A stretch of 64,000 nucleotides of DNA from Lysobacter sp. BMK333-48F3. Lineage in GTDB: Bacteria > Pseudomonadota > Gammaproteobacteria > Xanthomonadales > Xanthomonadaceae. The stretch lies in contig NZ_JAIHOO010000001.1 of assembly GCF_019733395.1 (NCBI RefSeq), forward strand, positions 1,550,001 through 1,614,000, in the 5' to 3' direction. Every line of letters starts with the position of its first letter. Within the stretch, counting starts at the first letter, position 1. This document shows positions 31,084 through 41,151 of the stretch, one piece after another. Under the pieces are notes generated by a model. The model had not been told where the DNA came from. It did not search any database and saw nothing but the letters and a program-made list of their open reading frames with translations. A program made the translations under genes and the position numbers.

Positions 31084-32151
31084 ATGAGCATTCTGGGTTT
31101 CATCAAGGGCGAGCTGCTGGAAATCATCGAGTGGACCGATGACTCGCGCGACACCCTGTCGTACCGCTTCCCCGACGACGACAAAGAGATCAAGAACGGC
31201 GCCCAGCTGATCGTGCGCGAGTCGCAGCAGGTCCAGTTCGTCGCCGCCGGCCAGTACGCCGACCTGTTCGGTCCGGGCAAGCACACGCTCAAGACCGAGA
31301 ACATCCCGATCCTGTCCACCATCCTGGGCTGGAAGTACGGCTTCAACTCGCCGTTCAAGTGCGACGTCTACTACCTCAACACGCGCCTGTTCACCGGCAA
31401 CAAGTGGGGCACGTCCAACCCGGTGATGATGCGCGACGCCGACTTCGGCGTGGTTCGCCTGCGCGCCTTCGGCACTTACGATTTCCGCATCGTCGACCCG
31501 CCCAAGTTCCTCAAGGAAGTGGCCGGCACCGACCAGAATTTCCGCCTCGACGAGTTCGCCGACACCATGCGTTCGCGCATCGTCAGCGTGTTCACCGACG
31601 CCCTGGCCACGGCCAAGGTGCCGGCACTGGACGTGGCCTCGCGCTACGGCGAACTCGGCGAAGCGCTGCTGCCGGTGATCAACCCGGCGATGACCGCCAA
31701 GTACGGCATCGAGATCACCGCCTTCGTGCTGGAGAACGTGTCGGTGCCGCCGGAAGTGGAGAAGGCGATCGACGCGCGCTCGAGCATGGGCGCGGTCGGC
31801 AACCTCAACGACTACGTCAAGTTCCAGATGGGCAGCGCGATGGGTCAGGGCGGCGACGCCGCGGCGGCCGCCGCGGTGCCGGCGCAGATGGCGGTCGGCT
31901 TCGGCATCGCCCAGGAAATGATGCGCAGCATGCAGGGCGCCCAGCCCGCCGCGGCGCCGGCCACCGCGGCTGCGGCCGCCGCCCATGCCGGCGCGCTGGA
32001 AGTGCTGACCCCGGAACAGGCCGCCGCGACCCTGGGCGTGTCGGTCGAGGACGTGATGGCGGCGATCGCCGCCGGCGACCTCAAGGCGCGCAAGATCGGC
32101 TCCGCCACCCGCATCGCCAAGTCCGCGCTCGAAGAATTCCTGCGCGGCTGA
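31084..32151 (+). CDS. SPFH-domain protein (YdjI-type) with C-terminal HTH-like segment
   Basis: A 355-residue soluble protein. Residues 1-250 form an SPFH/virion-core-like domain (begins MSILGFIKGELLEIIEWTDD, with the CDVYYLNTRLFTGNKWGT stretch and LENVSVPPEVEKAID). A low-complexity Ala/Gln/Gly linker follows, and residues about 305-355 (LTPEQAAATLGVSVEDVMAAIAAGDLKARKIGSATRIAKSALEEFL) look like an excisionase/MerR-like helix-turn-helix. Such proteins are thought to sense membrane or cell-envelope state. The gene overlaps the next one by one base (TGATG), so both are translated as a unit. The terminal HTH is an odd addition to an SPFH domain. Confidence 0.85.
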   Translation: MSILGFIKGELLEIIEWTDDSRDTLSYRFPDDDKEIKNGAQLIVRESQQVQFVAAGQYADLFGPGKHTLKTENIPILSTILGWKYGFNSPFKCDVYYLNTRLFTGNKWGTSNPVMMRDADFGVVRLRAFGTYDFRIVDPPKFLKEVAGTDQNFRLDEFADTMRSRIVSVFTDALATAKVPALDVASRYGELGEALLPVINPAMTAKYGIEITAFVLENVSVPPEVEKAIDARSSMGAVGNLNDYVKFQMGSAMGQGGDAAAAAAVPAQMAVGFGIAQEMMRSMQGAQPAAAPATAAAAAAHAGALEVLTPEQAAATLGVSVEDVMAAIAAGDLKARKIGSATRIAKSALEEFLRG

Positions 32152-33260
32152 TGGACAACGCCACCGTCGGCAAGCATCCCTGCCCGGAGTGCGGCGGGGA
32201 TTTGCAATGGAATGCGGCCAAGCAGGCGCTGGCCTGCCCGTACTGCGGCACGGTGGTGCCGTGGTCGCCGGCGCAGGAGGCGCAGGGCACGGCGGTGGCC
32301 GAGCTCGACCTGGCCCGCGCCCTGGCCGAGCACCCCAGCGAGCAGCGCGGCTACGGCGACGACGCCGAGCGCCGCGAGGTGCAATGCCGCAGCTGCAAGG
32401 CGATATCGGTGTTCGTCGACGGCAAGGTCGCGCAGCGCTGCGAGTTCTGCGGCTCGCCCTCGATCATCGCCCACGAATCGCTGGGCGATGCGATCACTCC
32501 GCAGAGCGTGCTGCCGTTCAAGATCAGCGACGGCCAGGTGCGCGACGCGATCCGCAAGTGGTACGGCACGCGCTGGTTCGCGCCCAACCGGCTCAAGACC
32601 GCCGCCCTGACCGACACGCTCAAGGGCGTGTACCTGCCGTACTGGACCTTCGACGCCCACGTCGCCGCGCGCTGGTACGCCGAGGCCGGCTACTACTACT
32701 ACGAAACCGAGAGCTACACCGAGAACGGCCAGCGCCGCACCCGCGAGGTGCGCAAGGTGCGCTGGGAACCGGCTTCGGGCGCGCTGCAGCACTTCTTCGA
32801 CGACGAACTGGTGCCGGGCACGGTCGGCGTGCATGCCGAGTTGCTGGAGCAGATCGGCCAGTTCCCGACCACCACCGACCTCAAGGCCTATTCGCCGGAG
32901 TTCGTGCGCGGCTGGCTGGTCGAGCGCTACCAGGTCGACCTGCGCCGGGCTTCGGAACTCAACACCGAGTCGATGCAGCAACAGACCCGGCAGCTGTGCG
33001 CCAACGACGTGCCCGGCGACACCCACCGCAACCTGCAGGTCCAGGCCGACTACAGCGGCCGCACCTTCAAGCACATCCTGGTGCCGGTGTGGCTGGTCAG
33101 CTACACCTACGGCTCGCGCAACTTCCAGGTCCTGGCCAACGGCTACACCGGCCAGATCGCCGGCGAGCGGCCCTACAGCTGGGTCAAGATCTTCTTCGCC
33201 GTGCTGGCGGCGCTGATCGTCGCAGCGATCGTGTTCGGCTTGTTCGGCGGCCAGCGCTGA
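32151..33260 (+). CDS. zinc-ribbon membrane-anchored protein
   Basis: A 369-residue protein. Two zinc ribbons at the N-terminus (CPECGGDLQWN..LACPYCG at 11-32, and CRSCKAISVF..RCEFCGS at about 80-103). A middle domain rich in Tyr/Arg (LPYWTFDAHVAARWYAEAGYYYYETE) holds several aromatic strands. One C-terminal membrane segment ends the protein (about 346-366, IFFAVLAALIVAAIVFGLFG). Homologues are often mislabelled as primosomal proteins because of the zinc ribbons. It starts inside the SPFH stop (TGATG); the fixed pairing suggests the two act together at the inner membrane. No catalytic motif. Confidence 0.8.
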   Translation: MDNATVGKHPCPECGGDLQWNAAKQALACPYCGTVVPWSPAQEAQGTAVAELDLARALAEHPSEQRGYGDDAERREVQCRSCKAISVFVDGKVAQRCEFCGSPSIIAHESLGDAITPQSVLPFKISDGQVRDAIRKWYGTRWFAPNRLKTAALTDTLKGVYLPYWTFDAHVAARWYAEAGYYYYETESYTENGQRRTREVRKVRWEPASGALQHFFDDELVPGTVGVHAELLEQIGQFPTTTDLKAYSPEFVRGWLVERYQVDLRRASELNTESMQQQTRQLCANDVPGDTHRNLQVQADYSGRTFKHILVPVWLVSYTYGSRNFQVLANGYTGQIAGERPYSWVKIFFAVLAALIVAAIVFGLFGGQR

Positions 33261-33277
33261 GAACGGGCGAGCTCCCT

Positions 33278-33438
33278 GTAGGAGCGGCGTGAGCCGCGAC
33301 AACCGCAGCGGTGTCATGCCACGCGAGCCGCCGAAGCCAGGCGCTCAGACCCTGTTTTGCCAAACGCTCGCGCGGCTGGTCTTCGGCGACGGCGCTTACG
33401 TACACCGCCGCGATTGTCGCGGCTCGCGCCGCTCCTAC
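33278..33438. repeat. inverted pair of REP-like units
   Basis: GTAGGAGCGGCGTGAGCCGC at 33278 and its inverted partner (GTCGCGGCTCGCGCCGCTCC at 33416-33438) face each other about 115 bases apart, with extra shared flanks (CCGCAGCGG, CCACGC). They lie after the zinc-ribbon gene in a 363-base gene-free stretch (33261-33623). The rest of it is AT-richer toward dkgB and should hold its promoter. Confidence 0.8.
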
Positions 33439-33623
33439 CCCTAACCGCGACTGTTGTTGATTTCAAATCAACAGTAATTCGCCGATAAAGCTATTTTTCG
33501 CCAGAGTCGGCTCGTCGACACTGCGCATCCCCGTCAGAAAGACCCTGCGGCTCCGATCGCCCAACCGCCGGGCCCATCGTCGGCCGCCCGTCTTCCCCCG
33601 CTTCCATCGCAAGAGGTTTCCCC

Positions 33624-34427
33624 ATGAGCATTCCCGCCTTCGGCCTCGGCACCTACCGCCTCAAGGGCCAAACCGTCATCGATTCGGTCCGCACCGGCCT
33701 GGAGCTCGGCTATCGCCATATCGACACCGCGCAGATCTACGGCAACGAAGCCGAGGTCGGCCAGGCCATCGCCGACAGCGGCGTGGCCCGCGACGCGCTG
33801 TTCCTGACCACCAAGATCTGGGCCGAAAACCTGTCGCGCGAACGGCTGATCCCGAGCCTGCGCGAGAGCCTGGCCAAGCTGCGCACCGATCGCGTCGACC
33901 TGACCCTGATCCACTGGCCCGCGCCGGGCGGCGCGGTGCCGCTGGCCGAGTACATGCAGGCCCTGGCCGAAGCCCAGGACGCCGGCCTGACCGGCGCGAT
34001 CGGCGTGTCCAACTTCAGCATCGCCCTGTTGCGCGAGGCTTTCGACGCGATCGGCACGGCGCGCATCGCCACCAACCAGGTCGAACTCCACCCTTACCTG
34101 CAAAACCGCGCCCTGGCCGGCTTCGCCCGCGAACACGGCCTGCACCTGACCTCGTACATGACCCTGGCCTACGGCAAGGTGCTCGCCGACCCCGTGTTGA
34201 GCGACATCGCCGCACGCCACCAGGCCAACGTCGCCCAGGTCGCCCTGGCCTGGGCGATGCAACAGGGTTACGCGGTGATCCCGTCCTCGACCCGCCGCGA
34301 AAACCTCGCCGGCAACTTGCGCGCGCAGGACCTGCGCCTGAGCGAAGAAGACATGACCCGCATCGCGGCGCTGGACCGCGGCGAGCGATTGGTCGACCCG
34401 GAAGGATTGGCGCCGAAGTGGGATTGA
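33624..34427 (+). CDS. dkgB: 2,5-diketo-D-gluconate reductase B-type aldo/keto reductase
   Basis: A 267-residue AKR, exactly the DkgB length. The catalytic tetrad is Asp34 ([10 protein letters not shown]), Tyr39, Lys64 (TTKIW) and His97 (LIHWP). The C-terminal NADP-binding [16 protein letters not shown] is present. DkgB reduces methylglyoxal and other small 2-oxoaldehydes and 2,5-diketogluconate with NADPH in the cytosol, a likely detoxification role. It is preceded by an AGGTTTCC site before ATG 33624. The ene reductase at 34954 is also a NAD(P)H-linked carbonyl/alkene reductase, but the composite repeat of about 390 bases lies between them, so they are probably separate units. Confidence 0.93.
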   Translation: MSIPAFGLGTYRLKGQTVIDSVRTGLELGYRHIDTAQIYGNEAEVGQAIADSGVARDALFLTTKIWAENLSRERLIPSLRESLAKLRTDRVDLTLIHWPAPGGAVPLAEYMQALAEAQDAGLTGAIGVSNFSIALLREAFDAIGTARIATNQVELHPYLQNRALAGFAREHGLHLTSYMTLAYGKVLADPVLSDIAARHQANVAQVALAWAMQQGYAVIPSSTRRENLAGNLRAQDLRLSEEDMTRIAALDRGERLVDPEGLAPKWD

Positions 34428-34440
34428 GCAGCGACGCCCC

Positions 34441-34832
<392 letters not shown>

Positions 34833-34953
34833 AGGGAGGCAACGGCGGCGATTCTTGCGCTTGTGGAAAGGATCGTTTGCCGCAACGGCGGTTTTTCCCC
34901 GCCCATCCGCTCCCCACACTGACGCCATCGACTCCGCTTCCGACTCCGCCGCC

Positions 34954-36054
34954 ATGCTCTTCACCCCCCACCGCCTCGGCCGCTTCGACACCGCCAACCG
35001 CATCGTCATGCCGCCGATGACCCGCTCCCGCGCCGCCCGCGGCGAAGTCGCCACCGAATTGATGGCGCAGTACTACGCCCAGCGCGCCGGCGCCGGCCTG
35101 ATCGTCAGCGAGGGCACCCAGATCAGCCGCCAGGGCCAGGGCTACGCCTGGACCCCGGGCATCTACAGCGCCGAACAGATCGCCGGCTGGCGCCAGGTCA
35201 CCGACGCGGTGCACGCCGCGGGCGGACGGATCTTCGCCCAGCTCTGGCATGTCGGACGCGTGTCCCACGTCGCCTTGCAGGCCGACGGCGCCGCGCCGGT
35301 CTCGTCCTCGGCCCTGGTCGCCGACGGGGTCAAAGTGTTCGTCGACCCCGAAGGCCGCGGCCCCGAAGCCGGGGTCGGCGAGATGGTCCAGCACTCGGCG
35401 CCGCGCGCGCTGCGCACCGACGAGATTCCCGGCATCGTCGCCGACTACGCCCAGGCCGCGCGCAACGCGCTGGAAGCCGGCTTCGACGGGGTCGAGCTGC
35501 ACGGCGCCAACGGCTATCTGATCAACCAGTTCATCGACTCGCAGGCCAACCAGCGCAGCGACGAATACGGCGGCTCGCTGCCGAACCGGCTGCGCTTCCT
35601 GCGCGAGGTCGCGCAGGCGGTGGCCGACGCGGTCGGACCCGACCGCGTCGGCGTGCGCCTGGCGCCGCTGACCACGCTGCAGGGCGCGGTCGACGACACC
35701 CCGCAGGCGACCTACCTGGCCGCGGCCAAGCTGCTCGACGAAATCGGCGTGGCCTATCTGCACATCGCCGAAGCCGACTGGGACGACGCGCCCGGCATGC
35801 CCGACGCGTTCCGCGAAGCGCTGCGGCTGATCTACCGCGGCACCATGATCTACTCCGGCAAGTACACCAAGCCGCGCGCCGAACAGGCGCTGCAGGCCGG
35901 CTGGGCCGACCTGATCGGCTTCGGCCGCCCCTTCATCGCCAACCCCGACCTGCCGTATCGCCTGCAGCACGATCTGCCCCTGGCCGAAGGCGACCGCGCG
36001 CGTTATTTCGGCGGCGGCGCGCAGGGCTATACGGATTACCCGCGCGCCGCCTGA
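34954..36054 (+). CDS. nemA: Old Yellow Enzyme-type ene reductase (NemA-like)
   Basis: A 366-residue FMN-dependent alkene reductase. The opening LFTPHRLGRFDTANRIVMPPMTRSRA, the His/Asn pair in ELHGANGYLINQFIDSQANQR (about 178-198, in parts), YGGSLPNRLRF and the C-terminal GFGRPFIANPDLPYRLQ are typical of the NemA/OYE class. The reaction is NAD(P)H-linked reduction of activated C=C bonds such as N-ethylmaleimide. ATG 34954 matches the family start; the long frame upstream runs through the repeat and is not used. Neighbouring dkgB suggests a local cluster of electrophile-detoxifying reductases. Confidence 0.92.
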   Translation: MLFTPHRLGRFDTANRIVMPPMTRSRAARGEVATELMAQYYAQRAGAGLIVSEGTQISRQGQGYAWTPGIYSAEQIAGWRQVTDAVHAAGGRIFAQLWHVGRVSHVALQADGAAPVSSSALVADGVKVFVDPEGRGPEAGVGEMVQHSAPRALRTDEIPGIVADYAQAARNALEAGFDGVELHGANGYLINQFIDSQANQRSDEYGGSLPNRLRFLREVAQAVADAVGPDRVGVRLAPLTTLQGAVDDTPQATYLAAAKLLDEIGVAYLHIAEADWDDAPGMPDAFREALRLIYRGTMIYSGKYTKPRAEQALQAGWADLIGFGRPFIANPDLPYRLQHDLPLAEGDRARYFGGGAQGYTDYPRAA

Positions 36055-36070
36055 GCGCGCGCGGCTTCTT

Positions 36071-36297
36071 GTAGGAGCGGCGTCCCACGGGGATTTCCTC
36101 CGGTCATGAGCCGCAACAGCAGAAGCGACGAACATCACGCCGCCTTCCAAAGCGACGCCTCAGCCAAGCCGCTTCATGGGTAGGAGCGGCGCGAGCCGCG
36201 ACAACGCCGTGCCCGGTCGCGCCGCCATCGCGGTTCGGCGCTGAGGAGCGCTTGCGTCGTTAGCGTAATTTCGCGGTCGCGGCTCGCGCCGCTCCTA
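36071..36297. repeat. cluster of REP-like units (long form, short form, inverted form)
   Basis: A long-form unit with 24-bp insert at 36071-36117 (insert 36083-36106, TCCCACG-GGGATTTCC-TCCGGTCA), a short-form unit at 36180-36202 (GTAGGAGCGGCGCGAGCCGC) and an inverted short unit at 36275-36297. They lie between the convergent nemA and the NarL-type regulator and may act as a transcription barrier. Confidence 0.8.
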
Positions 36298-36318
36298 CAC
36301 AAGAAGCCGCGCGCGGCG

Positions 36319-36969
36319 CTAGTCGAGCAACCCCTTGCGCAAGGCGTAGCGGACCAGCTCGGCGGTGTTGCGCACGTCGAGCTTGTCGAGCACGCGGGTG
36401 CGGTGGTTCTCGGCGGTCTTGGCGCTGATCTCCAGCTTGCGCGCGATTTCCTTGGTGGTCAGGCCTTCGACGATCAGGTGGAACACCTCGCGCTCGCGCG
36501 CGGTCAAGCGCCCGTAGGGATCCTCGACCGCGCGCTCGGGATGGCGCATCTGCTCGGCCATCGCCTTGGCCGCCTGCGGGCCGAAATGGCTGCGTCCGGC
36601 ATGCAGGCTGCGCACCGCCGCCAGCAACTCCGCGGCGGCGCTGTCCTTGACCAGATAGCCGGCGGCGCCGGCGCGCACCGCCTGCAGCACGTACTCCTCT
36701 TCCTGGTGCATGGTCAGCACCAGCACCCGCGTCGCCGGCACCGCCTCGCGCAGGCGGCGCACCACTTCGATCCCGTTCAAGCCCGGCATCGACAGATCGG
36801 CGACCACCACGTCGGGATGCGTCGCGATCGCCAGCGCCACCGTTTCCGGACCGTCGGCGGCCTGGGCCACGACTTCGATCGCGCCGCCGGCCTGGAGCAG
36901 GTTGACCAGGCTCTCGCGCACCAGGGTGTGGTCGTCTGCGATCAGTACGCGGATGAGCGGGTTCGGCAT
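36319..36969 (-). CDS. NarL/FixJ-type response regulator
   Basis: A 216-residue regulator. The receiver covers residues 6-122 (Asp12/13, phospho-acceptor Asp58 in VVVADLSMPG, Lys near 106 in YLVKDSA), the LuxR-type HTH covers about 150-212 (LTAREREVFHLIVEGLTTKEIARKLEISAKTAENHRTRVLDKL). It is the last gene of the FHA - kinase - histidine kinase - regulator operon and starts 31 bases after the histidine kinase stop. I take ATG 36969 (MPNPLIRVLIADD); a GTG at 37008 overlapping the kinase stop is possible but adds a leader with no family match. Cognate kinase is presumably the adjacent one. Confidence 0.93.
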   Translation of the reverse strand: MPNPLIRVLIADDHTLVRESLVNLLQAGGAIEVVAQAADGPETVALAIATHPDVVVADLSMPGLNGIEVVRRLREAVPATRVLVLTMHQEEEYVLQAVRAGAAGYLVKDSAAAELLAAVRSLHAGRSHFGPQAAKAMAEQMRHPERAVEDPYGRLTAREREVFHLIVEGLTTKEIARKLEISAKTAENHRTRVLDKLDVRNTAELVRYALRKGLLD

Positions 36970-37000
36970 GGCCGCACGGTGCGCGTGGACCGGTGCGCCG

Positions 37001-37804
37001 TCAAGCACCTTCGGCCACCGCAGGCAAGGGCAGCACCGCGCGCAGGCGCGTGCCTTCGCCGGGCGCGGAATGGATCTCCAGCCGCCCGTCGTACAGGCGC
37101 AGTCGTTCGCGCATGCCGGCCAGGCCGCTGCCGTCGGAACACGATGCGCTGCGCGGATCGTAGCCGCGGCCGTCGTCGGCGACCTGCAATTGCAGCAGCC
37201 CGCCGCGCGCGATCAGGCGCACCAGCACTTGCCGCGCGCCGGCGTGCTTGAGCACGTTGTTGATCGCTTCCTGTGCCACGCGGAACACCAGCGTCTGCAG
37301 ATCGCCGTCCAATACCGGCAGCTCGCCGATCTCCAGCGCGACCTCGATCGCGCCGGCTTCGCTCTGGCTGCGCGCCAGCCAGCGCAGCGCCGGCTCCAGG
37401 CCGAGATCGTCGAGGATCGGCGGCCGCAGCAGGCGCGACAATTCGCGGGTGTCTTCCAGGGTGTCCGCACACAGGCCGATCGCCGCCTCCAGGCGCTCGC
37501 GCTGCGCCGGCGTCAGGCCGTCGCCGAGCTGGGCCAGGCGATGCTTGAGCGCGGTCAGGTTCTGGCCGATGCCGTCGTGCAGTTCGCGCGCCAGGCGCCG
37601 GCGTTCGTCTTCCTGCACCCGCCACACCGAACGGCCGAGGCGACGGAACTCGCGTTCGTTGGCTTCCAGGCGTTGCAGCAGCTGCCGGTACTGGTCGCGG
37701 ACTTGCGCCAGCGAACGCAGCGGATCGGCTTCGCCGCCGCCCGCATCGCCGGGCAGATCGGTGGACGGATCGATCGGCGGATCGATGGGACGGGAGGGCG
37801 TCAT
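37001..37804 (-). CDS. cytosolic NarX-type histidine kinase
   Basis: A 267-residue soluble kinase of the HisKA_3 family. A coiled region (about 30-65) leads into the phospho-acceptor helix with His76 (RRLARELHDGIGQNLTALKHRL). The HATPase domain follows (about 165-260: FRVAQEAINNVLKHAGA, VADDGRGYDP, GSGLAGMRERL). No membrane or sensor domain, so its input must come from protein contact; the neighbouring Ser/Thr kinase with TPRs is the natural candidate. Its ATG overlaps the stop of the Ser/Thr kinase gene by four bases. Confidence 0.92.
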   Translation of the reverse strand: MTPSRPIDPPIDPSTDLPGDAGGGEADPLRSLAQVRDQYRQLLQRLEANEREFRRLGRSVWRVQEDERRRLARELHDGIGQNLTALKHRLAQLGDGLTPAQRERLEAAIGLCADTLEDTRELSRLLRPPILDDLGLEPALRWLARSQSEAGAIEVALEIGELPVLDGDLQTLVFRVAQEAINNVLKHAGARQVLVRLIARGGLLQLQVADDGRGYDPRSASCSDGSGLAGMRERLRLYDGRLEIHSAPGEGTRLRAVLPLPAVAEGA

Positions 37805-40800
37805 CGCACGGCCTCGGGTACGGCGCTTGCGGCGCCATCGAAGCCGGCACGCAGATCCTCCGGCAAGCCGTCGCGCAAAACCCGCAACGCCGCCTCGGCC
37901 TTGGCCCGCGCGCTGCGCTCGCCGGCGATATCGCCGGCGGCGGCGTAAGCCTCGGCGCCGAGCCGGTGCAGCGCATGGGCGCGGCGGAAGTCGCCGCCGC
38001 GCAGGCGCTGCATGGCTGCGCGGTAGTGCAGCAGGGCCTGGGCGCTGTCGCCGGCGGCCAGCGCGCGCCGCATCGCCGCCTCCAGCCAGCCCAGGCGCAG
38101 GCCGGCATGGCCCAGGCTCGCGCTGGCGCGATCCAGGTCGGCGGCGTCGCCCGCGCCCCGCGCCGGCGCTTGCTGCGCCTGTTCGAGCTGGATCTGCAGT
38201 TGCAGTTGGCGCACGCCGGAGGCCTCGGCGAGCCGGCGCGCCTGTTGCAGCGCGTTCGCGGCCTCGGCCGGACGTCCCTGCTGCGCGGCCAGCTGCGCCG
38301 CGAGCAGGTCGGCGATGGCGCGTTGTTCGCTGGACGCTTGCTGCATCGAGCCGCGGCGCCGGTCGAGCAGCGCGCGCGCGCGCGCCAAGGCGCGCGCGTC
38401 GAGCAGGGCCTGCACCTGCAGCAGTTCGACGTCGATCTGGCCACGCAGGTCGTCGCGCTGGCGGAACAGCGCGCCGGCGCGTTCGGCCTGGCCGATCGCC
38501 GCGGCGACATGGCCTTGCAGCCACTCCAGCTCGGCCAGGTTGCGCCGGCTGACCGCCACTTCCTCCAACATCTGCTGCTTCTCGGCGCTGGCCAGCGAGG
38601 CTTCCAGCAGGCGCCGCGCCAGCGCCCAGTCGCCGCGCGCGGCGGCGAGCAGGCCCAGGTTCTGTTCGGTGCGGATCCGCCCGGTCTGTTCGCCGAGCGC
38701 GGCATAGGCCTCGCCGGCCTGCTGCCAGTACACCTGGGCATCGTCGTACAAGCCCAGTTGGTAATCGGCGAAACCGATGTTGTTGAGCGCCTGCGCGGTG
38801 CCGTGCGGGTCGTCGGCCTGGCGCCAGCTCTGCAGCGCGTTGCGGAACGCGTCCAGGGCCCCGCGGTAGTCGCCGCGCTCCTCGGCCAGCAGGCCGAGTT
38901 CGTTCTCGGTCGCGGCCAGGCCGGCGCGGTCGCCGAGCTCGACCTGCAGCGCGCGCGCCTGGGCCAACTGCGCGGCGGCCTCGTCGAAGCGGCCGGTGGT
39001 GGCCAGCACGTTGGCCAGGTTGCGCAGGCTGGTGGCCACGCCGCGGCGATTGCCGAGCGCGCGCCGTTGTTCGACCGCCTTGCGGTACTGCTCGGCGGCA
39101 TCGGCGGACTGGCCCAGACGGCCATAGCCGACGCCAAGCGCGTTGACCGTTTCCGCCTCGCCGTGCAGGTTGCGGCTGCGCTTGAACAACACCAGCGCGC
39201 GCACCAGGTAATCGTCGACCGCGCGCCGCGCCTGGCCCTGCAGGATCGAGAACTTGCCCAGTTCGTACCAGGCGCGCGGATCGTTGCCGTCGCGCTCGGT
39301 CAAGGCCTGCAGCGCGGCCACCGCGGCATTGAAGTCGCCGCCGGCGCCCTGGGCGCGGGCCAGTTGCAAGGCCGCCTCGGTGTCGTCGGGCGTGGCCGCC
39401 AGGGCCTGCCGCGCCAACGCCACGGCCTTGGGCGGGTCGCCTTCGAGCAGGGCGTGCTCGGCGTCCAGCCGGCGGCGCAGCCAGGCGCTGCTGCCGCTCG
39501 CCGCCTGGCCGCGTTCGATCGCGTCGAAGGCGGCGTCCTGTTCGCCCAGCGCCAACGCCGCCTGGCCCTGGGCCAGCCACGCCGCGGCGTAGTCCGGCGC
39601 CGCCGCGGTGGCGGCGCGGTAGCCTTGCAGCGCCTGGTTCCAGCGTCCGTCCTGTTGCGCCAGCACTCCGGCGCCGTAGGCATCGAGCGCCGCGGCGGCC
39701 GTCGGCAAGGCCAGGTCGAGCGCGCCGCCGTTGGCCAATGCGGCGCGCACCGCCGGCGCCGTCGCCCAGGCGCGCAGCGCCGCGAGCGGATCGGCGGCCT
39801 CGCCGCCGTCCAATACCTGCACCGGTTCGGCGCCGTTGCCCAGCTGCGCCTGCAAGCGCCAACCGCCGGCGCTGCGGATCAGGCGCGGGCGCAGCACCCG
39901 GCGCGCGGCGGCCAGGCTGCGCGCCGCCTCCGGATCGGGCCGGGCGGCGCCGGTCGGATCGAGTTGGCGCAGCGCCTGCGCGCTGCGTTCGCCGTCGACC
40001 ACGGCCAGGCCTGGCTGGGCGGCGAGGGCGTCGCGCAGATGCGCGCCGAGCGCGGCCAGGCGCTCGGCCGGCAGCGCATCGGCGCCGGCTTCCAGCGGCA
40101 GCACCAGCAAGCGGTCCAGCGGCGCGGCGACGGCCTGCGCCGGCGTCGGCGTGCGTTGCTGCCACCACCACCACGCGCCGCCGCCGGCGGCCAGGACCAG
40201 CGCCAGCGCCGCCAGCCATGCCCCGCGGCGCGCGCCGCCGTCGCGCCAACCGTCGCGCGGCACCTCGCGCGCATCGATCGCGGCGATCACCGCGGCCGCA
40301 TCCTGGAACCGGTGCGCCGGCGACGGCCGCAGCAGTTTGTCGACCAGGCGCGCGACCCAGGCCGGCACCTCGGCGCGGCGTTCGCTCAGCGGCGGCGGCG
40401 TGCGCAGCATGCGCTGGGCCAGCACTTCGGTGACCGTGCCGCCGGCGAAGGGCAATTGCCCGGCGAGCATTTCGTACAGCATCAGGCCCAGCGCATACAG
40501 ATCGCTGCGCGCGTCGACCGGCTCGCCGCGGGCCTGTTCCGGCGACAGATAGTCCGGAGTGCCGATCACCGCGCCGGTCTGGGTGCGGCCGCTGCCGGCC
40601 AGCGAACGGGCCACGCCGAAGTCGCTGAGATACGCACCGCCCTGGCGGTCGAGCAACACGTTGGCCGGTTTGACGTCGCGGTGGATCACGCCCTTGGCGT
40701 GCGCCGCGGCCAGCCCGGCGGCGAGCTGGCGGACGATCGCCAGGGCCTCGTCGACCGCGAACGCGCCGTCGCGGTCGAGGCGGCGGTCCAGCGACTCGCC

Positions 40801-41151
40801 GTCGACGTAGTCCATGCTGATCAGCCAGCGGCCTTCGTGCTGGGCCAGGTCGTGGATCCGCACCACGTGCGGGCTGGACACCTGCCGCGCCAGCAGCAGT
40901 TCCTGGCTGAATCGCTCGAACGCCTCCGGCTTGTGCATCCATTCCGGGCGCAGCAGCTTCAGCGCCACCGGCACGCCCAGCGCCTGGTCGGTGGCGCGGT
41001 AAACCACTCCCATGCCGCCGACGCCGAGCAAGGCTTCGATCCGGAAGCGCCCGGCCAGCACGCTGCCCGGGGCCAGGTCGGCGTGGCTGTAGAGCCCGGT
41101 CGCGGTCGCGTCGGAGTCGGACCCGCCTGCGGAGCCGCCCGACATGTGCAT
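37801..41151 (-). CDS. Ser/Thr protein kinase with membrane segment and TPR array
   Basis: A 1116-residue Hanks-type kinase. Catalytic domain 36-295: Gly loop GVGGMGVVYRA, Lys65 (VALKLL), HRDVKPANVLL (156-166, catalytic Asp158), DFGVA (176-180), SPEQ. One membrane segment (about 310-329). A periplasmic or cytosolic C-terminal part of nearly 780 residues follows: first a region with LLVLPLEAGADALPAERLAALGAHLRDAL (like a small ligand-binding domain), then many TPR-like units (about 480-1100, e.g. QALNNIGFADYQLGLYDDAQVYWQQAGEAY). It starts at ATG 41151 overlapping the FHA gene stop by one base (TGATG). TPRs suggest protein-protein sensing; the FHA protein is the likely phospho-target. Confidence 0.93.
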   Translation of the reverse strand: MHMSGGSAGGSDSDATATGLYSHADLAPGSVLAGRFRIEALLGVGGMGVVYRATDQALGVPVALKLLRPEWMHKPEAFERFSQELLLARQVSSPHVVRIHDLAQHEGRWLISMDYVDGESLDRRLDRDGAFAVDEALAIVRQLAAGLAAAHAKGVIHRDVKPANVLLDRQGGAYLSDFGVARSLAGSGRTQTGAVIGTPDYLSPEQARGEPVDARSDLYALGLMLYEMLAGQLPFAGGTVTEVLAQRMLRTPPPLSERRAEVPAWVARLVDKLLRPSPAHRFQDAAAVIAAIDAREVPRDGWRDGGARRGAWLAALALVLAAGGGAWWWWQQRTPTPAQAVAAPLDRLLVLPLEAGADALPAERLAALGAHLRDALAAQPGLAVVDGERSAQALRQLDPTGAARPDPEAARSLAAARRVLRPRLIRSAGGWRLQAQLGNGAEPVQVLDGGEAADPLAALRAWATAPAVRAALANGGALDLALPTAAAALDAYGAGVLAQQDGRWNQALQGYRAATAAAPDYAAAWLAQGQAALALGEQDAAFDAIERGQAASGSSAWLRRRLDAEHALLEGDPPKAVALARQALAATPDDTEAALQLARAQGAGGDFNAAVAALQALTERDGNDPRAWYELGKFSILQGQARRAVDDYLVRALVLFKRSRNLHGEAETVNALGVGYGRLGQSADAAEQYRKAVEQRRALGNRRGVATSLRNLANVLATTGRFDEAAAQLAQARALQVELGDRAGLAATENELGLLAEERGDYRGALDAFRNALQSWRQADDPHGTAQALNNIGFADYQLGLYDDAQVYWQQAGEAYAALGEQTGRIRTEQNLGLLAAARGDWALARRLLEASLASAEKQQMLEEVAVSRRNLAELEWLQGHVAAAIGQAERAGALFRQRDDLRGQIDVELLQVQALLDARALARARALLDRRRGSMQQASSEQRAIADLLAAQLAAQQGRPAEAANALQQARRLAEASGVRQLQLQIQLEQAQQAPARGAGDAADLDRASASLGHAGLRLGWLEAAMRRALAAGDSAQALLHYRAAMQRLRGGDFRRAHALHRLGAEAYAAAGDIAGERSARAKAEAALRVLRDGLPEDLRAGFDGAASAVPEAVR

